A DNA stretch of 23,745 nt from Bacteroidales bacterium (GTDB lineage Bacteria; Bacteroidota; Bacteroidia; Bacteroidales; JAGOPY01). The stretch is taken from positions 1-23,745 of the forward strand of contig JALNZD010000056.1 in assembly GCA_023229505.1 (NCBI GenBank), read 5' to 3'. Position 1 is the stretch's first letter. The number at the start of each line of letters is the position of its first letter. The notes below the pieces were generated by a model. That model saw only the letters and a program-made list of their open reading frames with translations, searched no databases and was not told the origin of the DNA. Made by a program: the position numbers and the translations under genes. Below are positions 9,258-16,252 of the stretch, piece after piece.

Positions 9258-9287
9258 AGGGTTTCCATCCCGAGGATTGAAAACCCT
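9258..9287 (-). terminator. Hairpin terminator after the CotH-family gene
   Basis: An inverted repeat starts immediately after the TAA stop of the CotH-family gene. The outer stem is AGGGTTT (9258-9264) with AAACCCT (9281-9287), and the inner stem is ATCC (9267-9270) with GGAT (9274-9277) around a three-base loop. On the minus strand the hairpin is followed by a T/A-rich run (CATTATTCTTTATAAAA) rather than a pure T-tract. Its position between two same-strand transcription units supports a terminator that separates the CotH gene from the kdp promoter. Confidence 0.55.
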
Positions 9288-12281
9288 TTAGTTGACGATA
9301 AATTTCCCCGTAAATAAACCGTTGCTCTTCCTGTCAAAGATCTTATAAACGTAAATCCCTGCCGGCAGGCCCTCTCTTGAAATGATGATCTGACGTGAAG
9401 AAATATTATCCATACGCTTCACCTGCTGGCCGAACAGGTTGAAAACGCCCAGTGATGCCCCTTCCAGGCCTTTTTCTCCATCTACCTTTATTATCGCAAG
9501 CGTACTGAAAGGGTTCGGGTAAATCCTGCACTTAATCGACTCATCTACCCGTTTCTCAGGCAATTTCACATAATTGCCATTTTCCGCACCCGGCGTGCCG
9601 TGAAGTTCAGCAGCAGCCCAGCTTTCCGCCAACGCGTTATCCCAGGCCGGGTTGATCAGCTCCAGCGTGGGCCCGTTCCCGTCGGGTTCGGTGGGCCAGG
9701 GTGCTACGTCGTCATACAACACCGTATCGATCAGGGTTCCTGAATCGTCATATAGCCTGATCAGTTCCCCGTTTGCGGCTAAGCCGAAATCCATATTCCC
9801 CATGTAACGGGTCACATCCGGGAATAGGCTGTCAAAGGCGGCGGTATCCCTGCATATTATAAAATATCCGTTAGGCTCTATAACTGTTCCGGCAGGAAAA
9901 ACAAATGAATGCAGGTCGTCTTCGTCCCTGAATTCCCAACCGGTTATATCCAGCTCATATTCATGCGGATTGTAAAACTCGACCCAGTCACCGGGATCAA
10001 AATTATTCGCTGAATTGTAATTAATTTCGTTGATGACCAGCGAATCTTCAAAAACCCTTGGCTTGAAAAGTGCCAGGATTGAATCGCCCATGATCAGGCT
10101 GAGCCTCACATCTTTCAAAGTATCAGCAGGCGTGACCTGGTGGGTTTTCAAAACCCACCGGTCGAATTCGTAATAAGGACTGGTTTCAATCGCCAGGAGC
10201 TTGACATCTATGCCCCCGAAATATTGTCCATCCCAGGGAAACTGGCTTAATTCGAGGGAATTGACCTTTACCTTGCCAACACCCTCAGGCTCTGCATCGA
10301 TGACGATATTGTAAGGCCCGGTCAGGTTGTAACATTCCCGGAGACCTGCATCCATGATGCTGTTACGGATGGTGATGAAATTCCTGATCCGCTGAACATT
10401 GGATTGCCATTTGATAACTGTACCTCCCCATCTTGCCGTGTGAGCCGGCATTTCCGGTGCAATGATCGCGGCCATGCTGTCGAGAAGGTTGATCATATAA
10501 TCATTGGTAAAGACTGTATTCAGCAGGTCAATGTAGCGTGAGACATAATATTGTGAAAAATCAGGGTTTTCCCTGAGTTTGTTCAGCACGGCAATATGCC
10601 CTTCCGGATCCTGCCACGGAGCTGTCAGGCCTTCAGGGAAACAGGGTGAAACATAAGGTGTTTGGGCAGGGATCCCCGTATAATTGATATAATGCCCGAA
10701 GGTGGCATCTTCATCCCAAAGGATGTAGGCCCATTTCCGGTGGCTGCCGTCAGGATTCAGGCCCCGCCACCATCCAACATTCCAATTCATCCAGTCGGAA
10801 CAAACTACATAAGAATTAATAATTACGTAATCCACCAGGCTCGTCACGTCATACTGCGCCGCAACAGCCTGGTAAGTAAAAGGATTGGCCATGTCATGCG
10901 TCATGATAAAATCATGCAGCGCGTACCAGTCGTCCAAAGCCTGCTGCCCCCCATATTCTGCCCAGGTATATCCCCAGAGCATAATAAACTGAATGTCATA
11001 CTTGCCCTGATCATAATAATATTGTGTATAATCGTGGTCATGAACCTTTTCGCGGAGGGCATAGATCCCCCAATAGATCCCGTTCGCGTAAATGACAATA
11101 CGTTCCGACTTGCGCCAGTCCAGGTGCTGGCCGGCTTTCTGGGATAAGGTTTCCACAAAATCGTCGCGCATATGGGCGCTGCTGTCTATTCCAGGATAAT
11201 TATCATCTCCTGCAGCCCGGAGAATGACCCGCTGGAACTCGTCGCGGTCAGATAATGAAAAGAATTTTTCCTGTAAGGCATAATTGTAGCCGGCTTCGTC
11301 GCGGGTAATATAATCGATGCTCCGCTGCGGATGGACCCACGAATCCTGGCCGTGTTCGTTAAATTCGCCGTATGCTTTGGTAGTCCTGACCTTGAATTTG
11401 TTAAAGAACTCGATTGATCCTTTCGGCCGGAGTGATTGGTTCCCTTCCAGCAATTCTGTCAATTGATCACCGGCAATAGACACCACAGGCAGGCCATGAT
11501 TGTTATTTATAAAATAGGTATTGAATTCGATCAGGCTTGGTAGGATTGTCGGATCGTCACTGAAAACACGAGCTTTTAATATCTTTGTAATGAAAATATT
11601 GATAGGAGCTGTATATTGGCTTGAAGCTGCAACAGGATCAGTCCCGTTAGTCGTGTATCTGATTTTCGAGTTGGGTTCATTTGTTGTGATGGTAATGCTT
11701 AATGAACTCGTGTAAAAACCTCCTGTATCGCTGACCATTGGCTTTTCTGCATAACGTACATACGCCGTCGATAAGGCGTTGGAATAACCCGGGGTTGGAT
11801 TGATGAATATACCCCATTGGTCTCCGCCGCTTATGGTGCGGCCCCTGGAATGATCCGACTGCGTATTTTCAAGCGGTACCTGCTCCAGGATGATGCCAGT
11901 CGGATCTGTGAAAACGATCCAGTCGGGGTTGGCCTTGGTTTGTGTCAGCCTGAAATTTGTATGATAATTTCCACTACCGGCTTCATCCCTGCCGGATGCC
12001 CAAATCTTCAGGTGCCCGTGTGAAGAGATCGTAACCCCTGCAGGAATCGGCCACCTCAAGGGATTGTCAGGCTGATCACTCAGAAAGTATCCACCGATGT
12101 TGATACTTGTAGTTCCTGTGTTGTACAATTCTATCCAGTCTTCATATTCCTGGTAATTGTCCATCACAGTGTTCAGGTTGGAGACCGAATATTCGTTAAT
12201 GACAACCTGTGACCTTGACGGAAGGACCTGGACGAATAATGTGGTGCCCAGAAGGATGAATATCTTTTGTAAGGGATTCAT
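9288..12281 (-). CDS. Secreted CotH-kinase protein with lamin-tail domains and T9SS sorting domain
   Basis: A 997-residue exported protein. It has a signal peptide (about 1-25, ending SRSQ), a lamin-tail domain (about 26-170), a chitobiase/hexosaminidase C-terminal-like beta domain (about 178-257) and a CotH-type kinase-like domain (about 262-645). A beta-rich linker (about 655-745), a second lamin-tail domain beginning SLVINEINYN (about 747-905) and a type IX secretion sorting domain follow (YPNPF at 921-925 to the end KFIVN). In the CotH region, SDWMNWNVGWWR (495-506) and YILWDEDATFG (519-529) fit the catalytic-loop and metal-binding motifs of this atypical kinase family. CotH itself phosphorylates spore-coat proteins; the target in Bacteroidota is unknown. 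The T9SS domain implies export across the outer membrane and surface attachment. The gene stands alone, divergent from a LytS/LytTR pair 199 bases away. Confidence 0.9.
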   Translation of the reverse strand: MNPLQKIFILLGTTLFVQVLPSRSQVVINEYSVSNLNTVMDNYQEYEDWIELYNTGTTSINIGGYFLSDQPDNPLRWPIPAGVTISSHGHLKIWASGRDEAGSGNYHTNFRLTQTKANPDWIVFTDPTGIILEQVPLENTQSDHSRGRTISGGDQWGIFINPTPGYSNALSTAYVRYAEKPMVSDTGGFYTSSLSITITTNEPNSKIRYTTNGTDPVAASSQYTAPINIFITKILKARVFSDDPTILPSLIEFNTYFINNNHGLPVVSIAGDQLTELLEGNQSLRPKGSIEFFNKFKVRTTKAYGEFNEHGQDSWVHPQRSIDYITRDEAGYNYALQEKFFSLSDRDEFQRVILRAAGDDNYPGIDSSAHMRDDFVETLSQKAGQHLDWRKSERIVIYANGIYWGIYALREKVHDHDYTQYYYDQGKYDIQFIMLWGYTWAEYGGQQALDDWYALHDFIMTHDMANPFTYQAVAAQYDVTSLVDYVIINSYVVCSDWMNWNVGWWRGLNPDGSHRKWAYILWDEDATFGHYINYTGIPAQTPYVSPCFPEGLTAPWQDPEGHIAVLNKLRENPDFSQYYVSRYIDLLNTVFTNDYMINLLDSMAAIIAPEMPAHTARWGGTVIKWQSNVQRIRNFITIRNSIMDAGLRECYNLTGPYNIVIDAEPEGVGKVKVNSLELSQFPWDGQYFGGIDVKLLAIETSPYYEFDRWVLKTHQVTPADTLKDVRLSLIMGDSILALFKPRVFEDSLVINEINYNSANNFDPGDWVEFYNPHEYELDITGWEFRDEDDLHSFVFPAGTVIEPNGYFIICRDTAAFDSLFPDVTRYMGNMDFGLAANGELIRLYDDSGTLIDTVLYDDVAPWPTEPDGNGPTLELINPAWDNALAESWAAAELHGTPGAENGNYVKLPEKRVDESIKCRIYPNPFSTLAIIKVDGEKGLEGASLGVFNLFGQQVKRMDNISSRQIIISREGLPAGIYVYKIFDRKSNGLFTGKFIVN

Positions 12282-12480
12282 AAAATTGAAAATTAAGATA
12301 CTTGATGAGAATAAATTGATTGTATGGCTAAATTACTTAAAAATCATCTCTTGTTATATAGATCATCCATATAATAAATCTGGTGGTTATTTTCCCACTT
12401 ATACTCCGGCGAAATCCATCTGAATACCTCAATTTCTGATCAGTATGCAATAATCATCTTACTTTTACTTTTGAAAGATT

Positions 12481-13500
12481 ATGATGATGAAAAGTAAATC
12501 ATGGCAAATACTTATCCATGTGGCCGGCTGCATTGTTTTTTTGTCGCTGCCGATCATATTATGGCCCGGACAAGGGGGCCTGGGAGATTTTTTCAGTGAA
12601 TCCAGGTCGGCCAGGGAATTTACGAATGACATCCTTATTTTGCTGTTTTTTTATCTTAACTTCTATTTGTTGATCCCCAGGTTATATTTCCCGAAGAAGT
12701 ACATTTATTTTATCCTGGCGATCACATTGTGTTTTTTCATCGTGGCATTTCTTCCCGGCATACTATTTCCTTTCCGGGAAACAGTCCGCCAGCATCACCC
12801 CGGTCAGGAGAGCAGCAGGTTTTTGTTCACTATCGGCCATAATCTGATTTATTTCCTGGCTGTGGTCTTTTTTTCATTGATGGTGAAGATGAACTCCCGG
12901 TGGAAACAAGCCGAAAAGGAAAGGCTCAAAGCAGAGTTGTCGTATTTTAAAGCTCAGATCAATCCGCATTTTCTCTTTAACACATTGAATACGATCTATT
13001 CTCTTGCTATTCAGAAAGCCGATAACACGCCGGAAGCTGTTGTCAAGCTGTCAGGGATGATGCGGTACGTCATCTCTGATGCAAGCAATGATTATGTTCC
13101 GCTGGAGAAAGAGATCAATTATATCAGTGATTACATCGCATTGCAGAAAATCCGGTTTGGCGAAACGGTTAAGATCGATTTTTACCCGTGTGATCTTACT
13201 TCCGGACCACTGATTGCCCCATTGATCCTCATCCCTTTTATCGAAAATGCATTTAAATTTGGAGTAAATCCGGAAAAAGACTCATTCATCGGCATCAACA
13301 TCAATCTGTCAGGGCAGGAACTGCATATGAAAGTCTTTAATAATAAAGTAAACGAAATTCTCAGGACTGAATCCACCGGTGGTTTGGGTATCAGTAATGC
13401 CAGGCATAGGTTGGACCTCCTCTATCCTGAAAAGTACAGGCTATTAATTGATGACAAGGAAAATGAATACACGGTTGATTTATATATTATCCTGCCATGA
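12481..13500 (+). CDS. LytS/YehU-type sensor histidine kinase
   Basis: Membrane histidine kinase of the short LytS/YehU (His_kinase, HisKA_5-like) group. Four hydrophobic helices lie at about 9-28, 49-66, 73-96 and 115-137, with no recognisable extracytoplasmic sensor domain. The kinase core has the phospho-accepting His163 in INPHFLFNTLN and the ATP-binding N-box around Asn256 (IPFIENAFKFG), followed by GGLGISNARHRL (300-311). The protein has 339 residues, usual for the group. Three consecutive ATG codons begin at 12481, so the exact start is uncertain by two residues. A TACTTTTG sequence at 12466-12473 matches the phylum's -7 promoter consensus but would give an almost leaderless mRNA. The stop overlaps the next gene's start, and the partner is the LytTR regulator. 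Confidence 0.94.
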   Translation: MMMKSKSWQILIHVAGCIVFLSLPIILWPGQGGLGDFFSESRSAREFTNDILILLFFYLNFYLLIPRLYFPKKYIYFILAITLCFFIVAFLPGILFPFRETVRQHHPGQESSRFLFTIGHNLIYFLAVVFFSLMVKMNSRWKQAEKERLKAELSYFKAQINPHFLFNTLNTIYSLAIQKADNTPEAVVKLSGMMRYVISDASNDYVPLEKEINYISDYIALQKIRFGETVKIDFYPCDLTSGPLIAPLILIPFIENAFKFGVNPEKDSFIGININLSGQELHMKVFNNKVNEILRTESTGGLGISNARHRLDLLYPEKYRLLIDDKENEYTVDLYIILP

Positions 13501-14189
13501 TTATTGCCATTGCAGTTGATGATGAACCTCCCGCCCTGAAAGTGGTGGAAAATTTTTGTAAGAAGGTCGGTTTTATCGACCTGGTCAAAACTTTCACCAA
13601 ACCTCATGAGGCAGTGAAATATCTTAATAAATTCCCTGTTGACCTGCTGTTCCTCGATATCAGGATGCCGTCGGTTTCAGGTATCCATATTTGCAGGCTG
13701 ATACCGCAGGACACGATGGTCATTTTCACGACGGCCTACAGTGAATATGCCGTGGAAGGTTTTAACCTGAATGCAGTCGATTATTTGCTGAAACCATTTA
13801 CTTATGAACGGTTTTTGCAGGCTGTGAATAAAGCTCATGATTTCTATAAGTTCTATTACCAGCAGGAGTCGGCTTTGCAGCAATACATGTTTATCCGTGC
13901 TGATTACAGCCTGGTCAAGATAATGCTCGAAGATATTCTGTATGTTGAAGGGCTCGATGATTACCTTAAAATTTATCTGGTTGACCGGAAACCCATAGTA
14001 GCAAGGATGACGATGAAAGCTATACTGGAAAAGTTATCTGCTAAGGATTTTGTAAGGGTGCACCGTTCGTTTATCATACCGCTTAAGCGAATAGAACGGC
14101 TGAGGAATAAGAGCCTGCTGGTAGCAGGCCGGGAGATACCCGTTGGAAGCAGTTATGAAGAGGATTTCATCAGGATATTCAGGCGATGA
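13497..14189 (+). CDS. LytTR-family DNA-binding response regulator
   Basis: Response regulator paired with the kinase just upstream; its ATG overlaps the kinase stop as ATGA, so the two are co-translated. The receiver domain (about 1-120) has Asp8 and Asp9, phospho-accepting Asp54 in LFLDIRMP, a Thr in FTTAYSEYA (77-85) and Lys99 in LLKPF. The C-terminal LytTR DNA-binding domain (about 131-229) shows IRADYSLVKI, ILYVEGLDDYLKIY and the VHRSFIIPL segment (188-196). At 230 residues it is full length. Possible targets include the divergent CotH-family gene or its own promoter; this is inferred from position only. Confidence 0.95.
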   Translation: MIIAIAVDDEPPALKVVENFCKKVGFIDLVKTFTKPHEAVKYLNKFPVDLLFLDIRMPSVSGIHICRLIPQDTMVIFTTAYSEYAVEGFNLNAVDYLLKPFTYERFLQAVNKAHDFYKFYYQQESALQQYMFIRADYSLVKIMLEDILYVEGLDDYLKIYLVDRKPIVARMTMKAILEKLSAKDFVRVHRSFIIPLKRIERLRNKSLLVAGREIPVGSSYEEDFIRIFRR

Positions 14190-14241
14190 AAAAGGAATAT
14201 GCATATCTACTGTGACGTGGGATTTCAATCCTCTAAAATGA

Positions 14242-15432
14242 TCACGATTCGCGGCGGATGACCATGGCGGTGGTTACACCGCCTCCGCCGCAGATGGCAG
14301 CAATGCAATGGGTTTTTCCGAGGCGTTTGAGGGCATAGTAGCCTGTAACAAGGATCCTGGCTCCGCTGATGCCAGTCGGATGACCGAGTGCAATGGCCCC
14401 ACCGTGAACATTCAATTTCGAGGGATCCCACTTAAGTACGTTCTGGTTGGCCAGGACCTGGATGGCGAAGGCTTCGTTCACTTCAATAATATCCATGTCG
14501 GCCAGGGTCATCCCGGCTTTTTTCAGGGCAGCGGGGATGGAATAGGCAGGGCCTTCGCCCATGGTGGAGGGCTCAACGGCCTCCTGGGCATAAGAAACGA
14601 TGGAAAAAAGTGGTTTAACGCCGAGTTCTGCTGCTTTCTTACGATGTGTGACTGCCAGGGTAACAGCGCCATCGCTCAACCCGCAGGCATTTCCCGCGGT
14701 GACAGTGCCGTCTTTACGGAAAGCCGGTTTTATACTTGCCATTTTCTCCTGGTTCACATCATAACGTATTGTCTCATCTTTGTCGAAAATGAACGACGGT
14801 GTTTTACCTGCGGCAGGAATTTCGATGGGCACGATTTCCTCGTCAAACCATCCGTTTTTCTGAGCTGCTGCAGCCTTCAGGTGGCTTTCCACGGCAAAGG
14901 CATCTTGTGCTTCCCTGGGGATCTTGTATTTATCATAAAGATTTTCAGCAGTTTCGCCCATTCCCTGGCCGATCAGCGGATCGATACTGTCGCTCCAGCC
15001 ATCTTCGAGGGTCTTGTTTCCCATCTTAAATCCGTCCCAGCGAGCGCCTTTCAGCAGGTAAGGTATGGAGCTCATGCTGTCGAATCCGCCGGCAATGACC
15101 ATTTCCACATCTCCCGACATGATTCCCTGGGCAGCCAGGGCAACAGAACGCATTCCTGAAGGGCAGGCCATATTAAGCGTGATAGCCGGGACTGAGGGGG
15201 AAACGCCACCTCTCACTGCAGCACTCCTGGCAGGGTTAGGGCCATTACCCGCCTGGCGGCAGCTTCCCAGGATCACGTCATCGATCTGATTCCCCTGGAA
15301 GTTAGCCCTTCGCATGGCATCTCTGACGGCGACGGCACCAAGGTCCCAGGATGGAATATTTTTCAGTGTACCGCCAAACTTGCCCATGGCAGTGCGGCAG
15401 GCAGAGATAACTACGATATCTTTCAGTTCCAT
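14242..15432 (-). CDS. Thiolase (acetyl-CoA acetyltransferase type)
   Basis: Thiolase-family enzyme that condenses two acetyl-CoA or cleaves 3-ketoacyl-CoA with CoA. At 396 residues it is a normal length. The catalytic triad is present: nucleophilic Cys90 in NMACPSGMRSV, His351 in ALGHPTG and Cys381 in ICGGGGV. The Cys90 context is CPSG rather than the more common C(G/A)SG. NEAFA and NVHGGAIALGHPTG are typical of biosynthetic or degradative acetoacetyl-CoA thiolases. It is the last gene of the eight-gene operon and follows the SDR gene after 43 bases that include a heptamer repeat. With the SDR it could form or degrade a 3-hydroxyacyl-CoA. The direction of the reaction is not visible from sequence. 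Confidence 0.93.
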   Translation of the reverse strand: MELKDIVVISACRTAMGKFGGTLKNIPSWDLGAVAVRDAMRRANFQGNQIDDVILGSCRQAGNGPNPARSAAVRGGVSPSVPAITLNMACPSGMRSVALAAQGIMSGDVEMVIAGGFDSMSSIPYLLKGARWDGFKMGNKTLEDGWSDSIDPLIGQGMGETAENLYDKYKIPREAQDAFAVESHLKAAAAQKNGWFDEEIVPIEIPAAGKTPSFIFDKDETIRYDVNQEKMASIKPAFRKDGTVTAGNACGLSDGAVTLAVTHRKKAAELGVKPLFSIVSYAQEAVEPSTMGEGPAYSIPAALKKAGMTLADMDIIEVNEAFAIQVLANQNVLKWDPSKLNVHGGAIALGHPTGISGARILVTGYYALKRLGKTHCIAAICGGGGVTTAMVIRRES

Positions 15433-15449
15433 ATTTTTAATTTAATTCC

Positions 15450-15481
15450 AAATTTCAAATTTCAAATTTCAAATTTCAAAT
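15450..15481. repeat. Heptamer tandem repeat AAATTTC, four copies plus a partial
   Basis: Four perfect copies of AAATTTC (GAAATTT on the minus strand) run from 15450 to 15477 and continue with AAAT. The array fills most of the gap between the SDR and thiolase genes and contains the SDR TGA stop (15476-15478) and its last codon. The related string AATTTGAAAAT appears at 1717-1742 downstream of the GH3 gene, so it may be a low-complexity spacer that recurs in this genome. Confidence 0.9.
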
Positions 15482-16231
15482 GTATTGTCCGCCATCCACT
15501 TTGATCACTTCACCGGTGATATGACGGGCCAAGTCTGTGCATAAAAAAGCCACCAGGTTTGCAACATCTTCAGGCTGACCGATCCGTTTCAGAACGATAT
15601 CTTCCAGGGCCGCCGAACGTACGCTTTCATCAGCGTTTTTCATCATGTCGGTTTCGATAAGGCCCGGGGCGACCGCATTCACGTTGATACCGTATTTCCC
15701 CAGTTCCCTGGCAACTGTTTTGGTTAAGCCGATAACCCCGGCTTTTGAAGCGGAATAGTTTGACTGGCCGAATTTCCCACGAAGGCCGTTGATGGAAGTG
15801 ATGTTGACGATCTTTCCCGATTGCTGGTCGCGGAAGAGTGGCGCTACGGCCCGGATGTAATTGAAATATCCCTTCAGGTTGATATCCAGGACCATGTCCC
15901 ACTGCTCTTCAGTCATTTTCCAGATCACCCCGTCCCAGTTAACTCCTGCATTATTGACCAGGATGTCAACCTTCCCGAAGACATCTGTCACGGCTTTTAC
16001 CATTTTTGCGGCATCTTCGAAATTCGAGATATCAGCCTGGACCAAAAGCCCTTTTCTTCCCATCTGAACGATCCTGTTCAGGATGGCTTCCGCTTCTTCC
16101 CGGTGTTTTCTGTAATTCAGGGCGACATTGGCTCCGCATTCTGCCAGTTTAACTGCGATAGAAGCTCCGATGCCGACACTGCCCCCGGTAACGATGGCAG
16201 ATTTTCCTTCTAAATTCATTGCCGTATCCAT
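15476..16231 (-). CDS. SDR reductase, FabG/PhaB-like (3-oxoacyl or acetoacetyl-CoA reductase)
   Basis: Classical short-chain dehydrogenase/reductase of 251 residues. The Rossmann cofactor motif TGGSVGIG lies at 15-22, NNAG at 93-96, and the catalytic set is Asn118, Ser146, Tyr159 and Lys163 (SNYSASK). The PG motif (189-190) and the C-terminal GEVIKVDGGQYI are standard. The NITSINGLRGKFGQSNYSASK region resembles both FabG and the PHB reductase PhaB. Asn39-Tyr-Arg after beta-2 suggests NADP(H). Its place between a Mo-hydroxylase and a thiolase gene favours a CoA-ester substrate over fatty-acid synthesis. An alternative start at Met5 (16219) is possible. It begins 21 bases after the Mo-subunit stop. 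Confidence 0.9.
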   Translation of the reverse strand: MDTAMNLEGKSAIVTGGSVGIGASIAVKLAECGANVALNYRKHREEAEAILNRIVQMGRKGLLVQADISNFEDAAKMVKAVTDVFGKVDILVNNAGVNWDGVIWKMTEEQWDMVLDINLKGYFNYIRAVAPLFRDQQSGKIVNITSINGLRGKFGQSNYSASKAGVIGLTKTVARELGKYGINVNAVAPGLIETDMMKNADESVRSAALEDIVLKRIGQPEDVANLVAFLCTDLARHITGEVIKVDGGQYI

Positions 16232-16252
16232 ATTTTTTAAAAGTTTATCATT

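Noticed and set aside
14197..14232. Short palindromes between the LytTR and thiolase genes (ATATGCATAT and GGATT/AATCC)
   Set aside because: The stems are 4-5 bases with minimal loops and no T-tract, so I do not call a terminator.
14308..15159. A 283-codon plus-strand open frame
   Set aside because: It is antisense to the thiolase gene, has no recognisable domain, and the thiolase motifs are intact on the other strand.
15450..15481. Possible CRISPR-like array
   Set aside because: The unit is only seven bases with no spacers; it is a simple tandem repeat.
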